Origin: Soonwooa sp023440705
GTDB taxonomy: Bacteria > Bacteroidota > Bacteroidia > Flavobacteriales > Weeksellaceae
DNA: 64,000 nucleotides
Direction: 5' to 3'
Assembly: GCA_023440705.1 (NCBI GenBank)
Contig: JAEXRP010000112.1
Coordinates: 1-64,000 of the forward strand
In this document: in pieces, positions 7,648 through 16,366 of the stretch
How positions within the stretch are numbered: position 1 is the stretch's first letter
Layout of the letters: every line of letters begins with the position of its first letter
The notes under the pieces: model-generated
What the model was told of the DNA's origin: nothing
The model's input: only the letters and a program-made list of their open reading frames with translations
The model's database searches: none
Made by a program: the position numbers and the translations under genes

Positions 7648-10600
7648 ATGAATAGAATCATCAGTTCGGCCACAGTCGAATCTTCTGTAGTACAAATCGT
7701 TTATAAAAATAAGGAAAGCGGCACAGGCTTTTTTATCACAAATAATATTATTATCACTGCTTATCATACATTGCTGGATATAAAAATTGACGAAAATTCT
7801 ATCATTGTCTATGACTTTGAACAAGAGTCACAGCAAGCTTCAATTTTGCACGTCGACGAAATTAATGACATTTGCCTTCTAAAAGTTAACAACAAAAATT
7901 CGGTTTTTCTCCCACTGACTGAAACCTCAATCAGAATAAATGATGCATGGAACTCCTTTGGGTTTCCTTATTTAGGCCATCAAGAAGGAGTAAGATTATT
8001 CGGAATTGTAAATCAGGAAGTAAAAAATGAGAGGTACGACTTTATAGTAAATAGTGCGAATGTAGAATCTGGTTTTGATTATAAGGGATTATCTGGTGCC
8101 CCCATTATATCTTCTGGAAGAGTAATCGGTGTAGCATTGCAACAGCTTGATGACAAAATTGGCGCAATTTCCATTAATAAAATTTCAAAATTACTTGCAG
8201 AGCTTTCTATATCTGTTTTTAAAGAAGAAAAACTAAATGAGATACCACCTAAGTTTGCAAAAGAGATATCTCAAATTGTAACAAACTATGATTTTGTCGA
8301 TAGGCTGAACAACGTTATCCAAAATAAAAATAATTGGATTTTAATAGAAGGAAATCCGGGAACTGGCAAAACCACTAATGTTGCTTCATATAATCCTGAA
8401 GATAATAGTTTATTATTAGGTAGATATTTCACAAAGATTCCAAATGATGATAGGCCAAAGAGTTTAAGGATATCAAAAGAAAATTTTCTTAATTGGCTTG
8501 AAGAATCCATTTCAATAGAAATCACAGGAAAACTACCTCCTAAAAGCTCAGAACCTTTTGAAAACAGATTAGTTGATCTCGGAGGTAGCTTTGAAGCACT
8601 GGACAATTATCTGATTGATAAAAACAAGGTAGGTTTATTTTTTATAGATGGTTTAGATGAGCTTGAGAAGCTTAAAGATTTTCTGGAAATTATTCCTGCT
8701 GAATTACCTGAGAACTTGAGAATTATACTTTCATGTACTTCAAAAAACATTTTGCCTATTGAAATCAGAAACAAATTAGACGAAAGTCAAGTTATCATTT
8801 TAAAACCTTTGGAAATTAGCCTTTGCGAGTACTATTGTGAAAACAAATTTCAGGGAAGGGTTGATTATGAAAATATTCAAAGAATTGCGATCAAATCTGA
8901 AGGACATCCCCTATATTTAAATTATCTGATAAATTTTATACTAAATTCGGAGCTTATAGAAGATGAAGATGAGCTGAATGCATGGATTGAAAATATACCG
9001 TCAATAGGCGGAGATATTGAAAACTACTATAATGTAATTTGGGAGAGTATTTATGAAGATAGCAACAAACTTTGGATTTGCTTAATCTTATCACAGCTGA
9101 GGCAGGCTGTCTCTGAAGAGGATTTACTTGATATCTTACCCGAAGATATCAAAAGACATTATTACGCTGTAATCCCTAAGATTTCTCACCTGATAAAAAA
9201 TGATAAATTAGAAATATACCATAATTCATTCAAAGACTATATTCTTAAAAAACTACCCCTATACAAAAAGCAATGCAATGACACTGTTGCAGAATTCTGT
9301 GAAAATTTTCCTGATAGATTATATTCTGTGGTTAATCTGGTTTATCATAATGCCATGTCTAGTAATCCTTATAAAGCAATAATTGCTTGTAATCAGCAAT
9401 GGGCAGATAATTTAGCAGTTCGCCATGTTGAGCCTGATTTTATAATTGATGATATAAAAAGGGCTATTGATATGTCTATTCAACTTAGAAAAACAACAGA
9501 TCTTTTAAGATTACTGCTATTACTACAAAGAATTGATTTCAGATACAACAGCGTATGGGTCGAATATGCCTATGAAATGGCTCTTGCCCTAATCGCTCAA
9601 CAAGAATATTCTAATGCCCTTAAATATTTAGTAAGACGAAATGTTTTGTTGGTTAGCATCAGCGATGCGACATTATTTCTAAAATATTTCTATGAGAATG
9701 ATGCATATGATGAAGCAGAAATCTTAAATAATGCAATAGAGAGGGAGTACAGAAAATCTGTGTATGAAGGTATGAAAAGTTCAGAAGGAGTAAGACCATC
9801 ACTATTCATATCGAAAGCGAGATCAATTATTTTAAGAACTAGGGCTGATTTTGAAAATGCTCAGGCCGAGACCTGGGAATATCTAAACTTATTCGAAGCT
9901 AAAGAGGATACAGGAAGTACGTCTATTGGTTTAAAAAACTCGCCTCTGCTTAAATGTGTAATCAATCATTCTACAGCTTGGAATAATGGTTTTCTAGCAA
10001 GAAATTTTGATCTTGTCCTTGATATAGATGAGGTAATAGGTGATGGTAGAATAGCTATTGACGATAACTGGTCGGTTATTTATGCAACCTCATTACTTAT
10101 TTACCGTGAAGAATTGAACGGTTATAATCTGCCGGATTTTAATACATTGGAGATTGAGACTAAATTGTCCGATACAACTGAAAATTTGTTGGAAAAATTC
10201 GGGTATGTTCCAACACCCCAAGCAAGAAGAATTATTATTTCCTCTTTACTTAAATCAACGACTAAGCCAGACCTTTTAAGGAATGTAATTGATGAATATA
10301 TTCAGGACGAAAGGAAAACAATATTGAGAGCTGATAATGGTGTTGATGTGGATATGGACAGCTTCACTAATTTGTATTTAAAAAGTAATTGCTTGGGTTT
10401 CAAAGATGATACTGAGGACTTCACAGTAAAAGACAAACAATGGCATACAAAAACTTGGGAACATGATCTTTTTGTTTTAATATCAGAAATTTACTATTTT
10501 GAAGGATTGGTTTACTTTTTTAAAGCTTCCAATCAGCTTGATGAAAAGAAAGATTTTATTCGTAGTACACTTGAAAAAATAGTAGAGTCCATTAATTTTA

Positions 10601-12807
10601 ACTTTGACTTTAGAAGTTACTGGGATAGAGGATATCAATTTCCAGAAAAGTTAATGCCTGAACTTTTTAAAAAGCTCGTCCATCTTTTTCATGAATTTGA
10701 TTTTGAGAATCTAACAACCTTTTTAGATACCGTAGAAAATCATACCGTTAACCAGCTTGGGTTATTTTCGGAAGGATACAGAGCGTCATTGTGTGAAATT
10801 ATTCATGCTCTACTGCTTCTAAGGTGTGAAGAAAAAATTGTAACTCCATTATTGCAAATTTGGAAAAAACATGTTTTATATGGTGTACAAAACAGATGGG
10901 AAAGAACTGCAGATTTGCTTAAAATAACGGAAGTTTATGCTTTACTTAATTTGCCGGATCAGTCTAAAGAAGTCTTTCAAGAAATGCTTAATACTTCAAT
11001 GGGACCTACTTGGTATAAAGAATCGCAACTAATGCTCATTAATGTTGCATTAGAAGATTTTAAAGAGGCGCCGAACAATACCTTGGCTGATTACGCTTCA
11101 ATATTGGATCAGGCTTCCGGCGAAATGACATTTCAAAGATATGTCAGAAACAGTAAGGAAGAGTTTATAGGCTCCTTAATAGAGAATGAGCATATTCAGA
11201 AAGCTCTGGATTATTACAGATTTGAATTACTTCCTCCTCCAAATATTTTAAATTATAACGCCGAATCATCAGATTTTGATGCACCAAGGTTGGGTGATGG
11301 TTATACGTTAGGTGCAAAAAATATTAGCGATACCAACAGTATTTTGATAATTCTTAAGACTATTGATTGTAACCCATACCTGAAGCTAGCACTTTGTGAA
11401 ATTTTTACAATTAATGACGATATCTCAAGGTATAGTTACGATTTTGGAAAACAAATCGGAAATGTGCTCAATGAAATAGAAAATCTACAAGATGGAAATA
11501 TTGACAAAGCTTGTGCCTCTGTCGCAATCCTTATCGCTGATGAAGAAATTGATATCGATTCTCGTAGAGAGATGCTCCGTGAATTAGGCTCAACATTATC
11601 TTCTGCAAATATTATCAAGCTTAGAGAATGTTTAAAAGTTCATCAGATTAACTGGGCAGCTGAATATGATCCTGAAGAGCATGCAACTATCACGCGTAAA
11701 AAAGAGAAGGATAGTTATGATATTTTTAATGATTCTTTAAATGACGGGAGATCTCATAATAAATTGGATAAAATTAAAGAGGGGCTTCAGGTCTTCGAAA
11801 ATGACCAAAGAAGTATATGGATGAACAATTGGTCAACGAGCACAGATGCGGCTAAAGCAAATATTAAAACATTATTTGAAGATCATGAGTCAGTGGTCCA
11901 TCTTCTCGGGCCTAATATATTAAATTTTGATAATGAGTATTGGTATATTTGTCAAGAGATGATGGCATTTTTAGAAGGTAAACTGAATCATCAGCAAGTT
12001 GTTGAAATTCATCAAATTGTTGGAAATCACTTCAATTATATAGTTAGACCAAGTTCGGCGATTAAAGAGAAGTACAAGTGGATTGAAAAAGAAACAATAG
12101 CAAAAAATAATGATGATTTGGTGGTTGAATTTATAATTTGGCATTTAAATCATCCCGTTCAAGTTATTAGAAATAAAACAATGAATGCTCTGGAACGATT
12201 GTCAATCTCTACAGATTTTACATTAAATATCTTGTTTGAAACTTGTATATCGGACATTCCTAAACCATCAACTGAGTTGTGCAGTTACATTATAAAAAAT
12301 ATTGCTATTGATTCACCAAATGTGATAAAAGAATTTTTAAGTCAAAATATTCAATTGATTCCGAATGTTGCAGCTGTACAACATGTAACCATCAAGAAAA
12401 ATTTGCTGGATGTTTCAATTGAACTTAATCGAGTAGGTTTCGCGGATTTATATCTAGCAATTAAACGTATTTTACCTAATACCATAATTCTTACTGGTAA
12501 GGTTACTTTTGAGGATGACTCCCATTTAGTATATATTCATGATATCATTGATGATTTGAATTCTCAAATGTTCCTTAATTCTGAGTTTTCTAATGATATC
12601 GACCAATTTATTAATGAATTTTGTCTTCCGGAGAAAAAAGAAAATGTAAAAAGGTCTGATAGATATCTACGAAGAAGCTTTCCTATACAAACTATGATAG
12701 AAGGGACTTATAATGAAATCGTGAGACATTCATTAAACAAAGCTCTGTGCAAAAGAGTTAGTATAGATAATATAGAAGAGTTATATAAAATAGTTAATTA
12801 TGTTTGA
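7648..12807 (+). CDS. Trypsin-like protease-STAND NTPase giant protein (Avs1-like sensor)
   Basis: A 1719-residue protein. Residues 1-190 form a trypsin-like domain with all three catalytic residues in place: His40 in TAYH, Asp74 in EINDICLL and Ser149 in KGLSGAP. A STAND/AAA-type NTPase follows: Walker A GNPGTGKT (235-242) and Walker B GLFFIDGLDE (329-338), with a winged-helix-like region after it to about residue 560. The remaining ~1100 residues are helical and repeat-like, the usual target-sensing part of STAND proteins. In AVAST systems such proteins recognise conserved phage proteins and then activate an effector; here the effector would be the protease itself. It is 2 bp downstream of the MBL gene and its last codons overlap the next gene by 8 bp. 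There are no frameshifts across 5.2 kb, so it is probably functional. Confidence 0.82.
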   Translation: MNRIISSATVESSVVQIVYKNKESGTGFFITNNIIITAYHTLLDIKIDENSIIVYDFEQESQQASILHVDEINDICLLKVNNKNSVFLPLTETSIRINDAWNSFGFPYLGHQEGVRLFGIVNQEVKNERYDFIVNSANVESGFDYKGLSGAPIISSGRVIGVALQQLDDKIGAISINKISKLLAELSISVFKEEKLNEIPPKFAKEISQIVTNYDFVDRLNNVIQNKNNWILIEGNPGTGKTTNVASYNPEDNSLLLGRYFTKIPNDDRPKSLRISKENFLNWLEESISIEITGKLPPKSSEPFENRLVDLGGSFEALDNYLIDKNKVGLFFIDGLDELEKLKDFLEIIPAELPENLRIILSCTSKNILPIEIRNKLDESQVIILKPLEISLCEYYCENKFQGRVDYENIQRIAIKSEGHPLYLNYLINFILNSELIEDEDELNAWIENIPSIGGDIENYYNVIWESIYEDSNKLWICLILSQLRQAVSEEDLLDILPEDIKRHYYAVIPKISHLIKNDKLEIYHNSFKDYILKKLPLYKKQCNDTVAEFCENFPDRLYSVVNLVYHNAMSSNPYKAIIACNQQWADNLAVRHVEPDFIIDDIKRAIDMSIQLRKTTDLLRLLLLLQRIDFRYNSVWVEYAYEMALALIAQQEYSNALKYLVRRNVLLVSISDATLFLKYFYENDAYDEAEILNNAIEREYRKSVYEGMKSSEGVRPSLFISKARSIILRTRADFENAQAETWEYLNLFEAKEDTGSTSIGLKNSPLLKCVINHSTAWNNGFLARNFDLVLDIDEVIGDGRIAIDDNWSVIYATSLLIYREELNGYNLPDFNTLEIETKLSDTTENLLEKFGYVPTPQARRIIISSLLKSTTKPDLLRNVIDEYIQDERKTILRADNGVDVDMDSFTNLYLKSNCLGFKDDTEDFTVKDKQWHTKTWEHDLFVLISEIYYFEGLVYFFKASNQLDEKKDFIRSTLEKIVESINFNFDFRSYWDRGYQFPEKLMPELFKKLVHLFHEFDFENLTTFLDTVENHTVNQLGLFSEGYRASLCEIIHALLLLRCEEKIVTPLLQIWKKHVLYGVQNRWERTADLLKITEVYALLNLPDQSKEVFQEMLNTSMGPTWYKESQLMLINVALEDFKEAPNNTLADYASILDQASGEMTFQRYVRNSKEEFIGSLIENEHIQKALDYYRFELLPPPNILNYNAESSDFDAPRLGDGYTLGAKNISDTNSILIILKTIDCNPYLKLALCEIFTINDDISRYSYDFGKQIGNVLNEIENLQDGNIDKACASVAILIADEEIDIDSRREMLRELGSTLSSANIIKLRECLKVHQINWAAEYDPEEHATITRKKEKDSYDIFNDSLNDGRSHNKLDKIKEGLQVFENDQRSIWMNNWSTSTDAAKANIKTLFEDHESVVHLLGPNILNFDNEYWYICQEMMAFLEGKLNHQQVVEIHQIVGNHFNYIVRPSSAIKEKYKWIEKETIAKNNDDLVVEFIIWHLNHPVQVIRNKTMNALERLSISTDFTLNILFETCISDIPKPSTELCSYIIKNIAIDSPNVIKEFLSQNIQLIPNVAAVQHVTIKKNLLDVSIELNRVGFADLYLAIKRILPNTIILTGKVTFEDDSHLVYIHDIIDDLNSQMFLNSEFSNDIDQFINEFCLPEKKENVKRSDRYLRRSFPIQTMIEGTYNEIVRHSLNKALCKRVSIDNIEELYKIVNYV

Positions 12808-13030
12808 AAGTAGAAAGGGAAATAGAGATTCTCGGATTGATTTTGAGAGGGAGCTAAATATACTGGTGGAAAATGTTAGGTCAGGAAAAGTTACTTTTTC
12901 TCCAGAAACAAAAGGAATTGTAAAGGACTTAGTTAAAGTTCGAAGTTCACCTAATAAACGGTTTGACCTCAATACAATCTCTGAAATAGTTAGGGCTATG
13001 GCTATGTCCGCCCGTTTTCCAAGACATTAA
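12800..13030 (+). CDS. Small Avs1-associated protein, copy 1
   Basis: A 76-residue basic protein whose start overlaps the end of the trypsin-STAND gene by 8 bp. Its C-terminal half reads VRSSPNKRFDLNTISEIVRAMA, which aligns with VKKTPNNRVDVSTINKSMRLQA in the next gene, so the two are tandem paralogues. It has no signal peptide or membrane segment and looks helical. Small third components are part of AVAST type 1 loci, but I cannot state a molecular role. Tight coupling to the STAND gene argues that it belongs to the system. Confidence 0.75.
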   Translation: MFESRKGNRDSRIDFERELNILVENVRSGKVTFSPETKGIVKDLVKVRSSPNKRFDLNTISEIVRAMAMSARFPRH

Positions 13031-13046
13031 TCTTAATTAAAACTAA

Positions 13047-13277
13047 ATGATTCCACCAAAAACAAGATCTGAAATGGAGCATAATTTTTTTCTGGCTCTG
13101 GAAGATTTTAATGAAAGAATAAATTCTGGAGATAAAGATCGAATTGAAAATGCAGTTTGGGCTACAGCAAAACATATTGAAAGGGTTAAAAAAACACCTA
13201 ATAATAGAGTTGATGTTTCAACAATCAATAAAAGTATGCGACTACAAGCAAATATGAAAAAGTGGAAAGATGTTTAA
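13047..13277 (+). CDS. Small Avs1-associated protein, copy 2
   Basis: A 76-residue protein 16 bp after copy 1 and of equal length. It shares the motif V-(R/K)-x-x-P-N-(K/N)-R-x-D-(L/V)-x-T-I with copy 1, while the N-terminal halves have diverged. This looks like an old duplication retained in the operon. It is the last gene before the element's right-end sequences. No known domain was recognised; it may be a regulator, adaptor or protease substrate, none of which is shown. Confidence 0.72.
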   Translation: MIPPKTRSEMEHNFFLALEDFNERINSGDKDRIENAVWATAKHIERVKKTPNNRVDVSTINKSMRLQANMKKWKDV

Positions 13278-13373
13278 AAAAAATACTTATTTAGATCTTA
13301 CAATTTTGGGGTGTAATTTTTATATTTGATTCTGTGAGGTTTATAAACCTTTTTGTAATTCTGTGTAAATTTA

Positions 13374-13508
13374 TTTGTAAAAACTGAAAAAAGACATATA
13401 TTTGCACCAGTAAAAACAGAAGCTCTTAATCTTGTTTTAAAAAGTGACCTATTCAGTGACCTAAAAAATAAGAGAACAGCATAAAGCTTATGGATAGGCT
13501 TTTTTTTA
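13374..13508 (+). promoter_or_regulatory. Right-end promoter and hairpin of the left element (candidate small RNA)
   Basis: TTTG at 13374-13377, then 19 bp, then TATATTTG at 13397-13404 is an exact flavobacterial promoter. A transcript starting near 13411 would run through the GTGACCTATTCAGTGAC repeat to a 7-bp stem (AAGCTTA / TAGGCTT, TGGA loop, 13484-13501) followed by a T run, giving an RNA of about 95 nt. If the hairpin is leaky, the promoter would read into tRNA-Asp at 13568. The same promoter lies at the same place in the right element (48517-48547). Confidence 0.5.
13444..13463 (+). repeat. Integrase arm-type repeat, left element right end
   Basis: GTGACCTATTCAGTGACCTA lies 55 bp before an att core. 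A near-identical copy lies at the same distance before the far att core (48586-48605) and another just inside the right element next to the integrase gene (13746-13765). Repeats at fixed distance from cores suit recombinase or accessory-factor binding sites. Confidence 0.65.
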
Positions 13509-13518
13509 AAAAAATAAA

Positions 13519-13537
13519 AGTCCCGTCCGGATCGCAA
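13519..13537 (+). other. att core (right end of the left element)
   Basis: AGTCCCGTCCGGATCGCAA is identical to the last bases of tRNA-Asp (13626-13644) and to 48661-48679. Only the 3' tail of a tRNA is present here, so this is an attR-type scar of an element lying to the left, probably inserted into a second tRNA-Asp gene beyond the window. Confidence 0.8.
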
Positions 13538-13567
13538 AAAGTTTTATCAATTACTTTTCAAAAAATT

Positions 13568-13641
13568 GATCCGGTAGTTCAGCTGGTTAGAATGCCGCCC
13601 TGTCACGGCGGAGGTCGCGGGTTCGAGTCCCGTCCGGATCG
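13568..13641 (+). tRNA. tRNA-Asp (anticodon GTC)
   Basis: A complete 74-nt cloverleaf. The acceptor stem GATCCGG pairs fully with CCGGATC (13634-13640), discriminator G at 13641. The anticodon stem is CCGCC/GGCGG around loop CTGTCAC, anticodon GTC (Asp). The T arm is GCGGG-TTCGAGT-CCCGT. CCA is not encoded. It is the integration target of the 35-kb island, whose integrase lies 250 bp downstream, and its 3' end is regenerated by the element's left att half. Confidence 0.97.
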
Positions 13642-13644
13642 CAA
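13626..13644 (+). other. attL core of the 35-kb island, within tRNA-Asp 3' end
   Basis: AGTCCCGTCCGGATCGCAA covers the 3' part of the T arm, the acceptor strand and two bases beyond it. An exact copy at 48661-48679 marks the other end, 35,035 bp away. Integration at a tRNA 3' end with a short identity block is standard for tyrosine recombinase elements. Confidence 0.88.
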
Positions 13645-13665
13645 TTACAAATACAAAGTAATATA

Positions 13666-13701
13666 ATATGCTGTAAAATAGATGTTTTACAGCATATTTT
13701 G
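13666..13701 (+). terminator. Rho-independent terminator after tRNA-Asp
   Basis: A perfect stem ATATGCTGTAAAA / TTTTACAGCATAT with loop TAGATG, followed by a T-rich stretch. It lies inside the island, so the element brings its own terminator for the tRNA; the ancestral one appears to be at 48678-48711. Confidence 0.75.
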
Positions 13702-13745
13702 TTTTGTGGGTTATCCAAAGAATGTCGTAATATCGCAAGATGTTA

Positions 13746-13765
13746 GTGACCTATTCAGTGACTTA
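13746..13765 (+). repeat. Integrase arm-type repeat, left end of the island
   Basis: GTGACCTATTCAGTGACTTA, one base different from 13444-13463. A partial inverted copy AGGTCACT follows at about 13780-13787. It lies between the tRNA and the integrase gene. Confidence 0.6.
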
Positions 13766-13890
13766 AATTACATTGACAAAAAGGTCACTGAAAACTTAGG
13801 AGAAAGCTTGTTCAAAGGCTTTTTCAAAATTTGAATATCTTGTGGTAAGATCGAAATAGTAATAGTTTCAATTCTTAAAGACACCACGAT

Positions 13891-15135
13891 ATGAACAAGA
13901 CTTTTAATCTTCTCTTCTATGTGAAGAAAGCCAAAGTTAACACAGTTGGTAAAGCACCAATCTATGTTCGCATGACATTGGATGGACAAATATCAGAGCT
14001 TAGCACCAAACGCACTATTTCACCTCAAAAATGGAATTCTACAGCACAACGAGCATCTGGTTCATCGGAGGAAATTAAAGCTCTTAATTTCTACCTTAAA
14101 TCGTTTGAACAAAAGATTTACGATGCATATCATTGTTTATTGCGAGAGAAAAACCTCATCACTTCACAAGATTTGAAAAATCATTTGCTTGGCGTTAAGG
14201 AACGAAGCAGAATGTTGGTGTCAATCTTCGAAGATCACAACAATCGAATGGCGCAGCTTCTTGACAAAGAATTCTCAAAAGGAACCCTTCAACGTTACAA
14301 AACTTGTTTGTCACACCTTAAAGATTTCCTTAATTTAAAATTTCATGTTAATGATATTGCAATCACTAAAATTGATTTAGCATTTATTAATGATTTCGAA
14401 TTTTATCTAAGAACAAAACCAATTAAACCTTGCGCCAATAATTCTGCAGTAAAGTACATCAAGAACTTTGGAAAGATTATTCGGATATGCTTGGTGAATA
14501 GATGGCTTAGTTTTGACCCTTTTATGGGATATAGTTCTAAATTATCCGAAGTTAATCGTGGTTTTTTAGATGAAGCAGAATTACTATGTTTGGAAAATAA
14601 AGAATTCTCAATCGAACGAATTGAACAAGTTCGAGATATCTTTGTTTTTAGTTGTTATACGGGGCTTGCATTTATAGATGTATGGAACTTAACTACTGAT
14701 AATATTGGGATAGGTCTGGATGCAAATAAATGGATTTTTACTTCACGTCAAAAAACAAAAATAGCGTCTCATATTCCTCTTTTACCTAAGGCAGAGGCTA
14801 TTATCCAAAAGTATCAGAACCACCCTCGTTGTGTTTCAAAGAGAAAGTTATTGCCTTTGTTAAGTAATCAGAAGATGAATGCCTATCTCAAAGAAATTGC
14901 AGATCTCTGTGGGATTTCTAAAGAATTGACGTTCCATATCGCTCGTCACACGTTTGCCACAACTGTTACTTTAGCCAATGGTGTTTCTATCGAAAGTGTT
15001 AGCAAGATGCTTGGGCATAAGAGCATAAAAACGACACAGCATTACGCTAAAATTCTTGATAAAAAAGTAGGTGAAGACATGTTAGCGCTTCAAGTGTTGT
15101 TACAAACGAAAAACGATGACGCAAAAATAGGATAA
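13891..15135 (+). CDS. Tyrosine recombinase (site-specific integrase) of the island
   Basis: A 414-residue phage-type integrase: N-terminal arm-binding domain (about 1-95, with APIYVRMTLDGQ and STKRTISPQKWN), a SAM-like core-binding domain (about 105-210) and a catalytic domain. Catalytic residues seen are H349 and R352 (HIARH), H376 (GHKS) and the nucleophile Y385 (HYAK). The first arginine is absent: CYTGLAF has Ala260 where the family normally has Arg, as in the Bacteroides IntDOT integrase, which has Ser there. It lies 250 bp from tRNA-Asp and reads inward, so it should excise and integrate the 13.64-48.68 kb island. Arm-type repeats lie just upstream. The frame is intact. Confidence 0.95.
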   Translation: MNKTFNLLFYVKKAKVNTVGKAPIYVRMTLDGQISELSTKRTISPQKWNSTAQRASGSSEEIKALNFYLKSFEQKIYDAYHCLLREKNLITSQDLKNHLLGVKERSRMLVSIFEDHNNRMAQLLDKEFSKGTLQRYKTCLSHLKDFLNLKFHVNDIAITKIDLAFINDFEFYLRTKPIKPCANNSAVKYIKNFGKIIRICLVNRWLSFDPFMGYSSKLSEVNRGFLDEAELLCLENKEFSIERIEQVRDIFVFSCYTGLAFIDVWNLTTDNIGIGLDANKWIFTSRQKTKIASHIPLLPKAEAIIQKYQNHPRCVSKRKLLPLLSNQKMNAYLKEIADLCGISKELTFHIARHTFATTVTLANGVSIESVSKMLGHKSIKTTQHYAKILDKKVGEDMLALQVLLQTKNDDAKIG

Positions 15136-15651
15136 AACCACGGAAATATAAAGATTTTTATCTTTGAAGATTGTTAATTTTAGAATCTACTAATGGTTAT
15201 GAACATTAATACTTGTTTAAAAGAGGAAAATGAAAATTTCCGAATGTTTAAAAGGAGAAATACAAAGATTGTAATTTAACACATTTGAAAATTATGATTT
15301 TACAAAAGTGAGATTTTAAGATGACTTTAAGATTTTTATATTTGTAGCCAAAGTAATTTTATAGGCATATAAATTGCAGGTCAAGTTCACACCATATTTT
15401 CTAAAAAACGTCTAATAATTATGATCAACTATCTTTGGACTAATATAGATAGCTTGTGAAAAAGTAATATTCAAGTGTGGCCTCAATTGGAACAAATGTT
15501 CAATTTAAAACCGAGCGAAGCCGATGCTTTTTCAGATTGTATAAATTAAAGAAAAAAACAATATGAAAAGCAGCGGCGGATAAATATTACAAATCTTTCT
15601 CTTAAATATATAATCCCGCATTTTGCCAATACCAAGTTAGCTGCATGCTTA
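15136..15651. other. Gap with possible gene remnant
   Basis: About 500 bp of AT-rich sequence without a credible gene. A short plus-strand frame near 15477-15549 reads VWPQLEQMFNLKPSEADAFS before a stop and has no start, so it may be the tail of a lost element gene. Nothing else was recognised. Confidence 0.35.
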
Positions 15652-16253
15652 TTATTTTTTTAACATAAGCATTAATACTCTTGGAATTGAGGTTTCATTA
15701 TCAAAGTATTCATTTATATCAAGTAATTTCAAGTTATTCTTCTTAGCTAAATTTGTATATTCAGAAATATGATGAATAAATGATGAAACTTCTTGTTCAC
15801 CATTTTTTTTGATCCACTATATTGCTTGAATGGGTGAAATTCACCGATATAAATAATTCCATCTGATTTTAGGTAATCATTCATTAATTGAAAAATTCTT
15901 TCAATGTTTTCAATGTGTTCTTAAACTAAACTAAAAACAATTAAATTAAATATTTTTTCGGTGAAATTCCATTCTTGATTTATATCGAGGTTCAAAAATT
16001 TTACCTTCTTGTTGTCAATTTTCTGGTTTGCTATTTGTAACATTTCATCAGATAAGTCAATAACGAGAATATTTTCTCCCTTATTTATAAGCCATTCCGT
16101 ATTTTTCCCACTTCCACAACCAATTTCTAAAAAGTTTTTAAAATTTATATTATTTAAATTTTCTCTTAAAACTTTGGTTTCTAAATCTCTAGTTTTATTT
16201 AAATTATCGTCATATTGATTTGCCCAATATTTATACGCCTCTTCTGCATGCAT
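15652..16253 (-). pseudogene. Class I SAM-dependent methyltransferase, broken
   Basis: The start MHAEEAYKYWANQYDDNLNKTRDLE and motif I FLEIGCGSGKNTEWL (with VIDLSDEML as the acidic loop) are those of a small-molecule methyltransferase. After NLIVFSLV a TAA codon stops the frame at 15921-15923; the same frame continues EHIENIERIFQLMNDYLKSDGIIYI, and then a run of A near 15808 lacks one base, after which the tail EQEVSSFIHHISEY and IPRVLMLMLKK is found in another frame down to 15652. A stop and a frameshift show it is inactive. The natural substrate is unknown. Confidence 0.85.
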
Positions 16254-16366
16254 ATTTGTTCACAATATATCTACTAGTATTGTGAAAAGCTTGCAGATAA
16301 CTAAAAATTAGCACAACTTTAATTATTTAACCATTTTGAAAATCTTACACTTAATAGGGTGTTGAT

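Noticed and set aside
13547..13738. 63-residue minus-strand frame ending in a GLEPATSAVTGRHSNQLNYR-like stretch
   Set aside because: This is the antisense translation of tRNA-Asp, a well-known false annotation.
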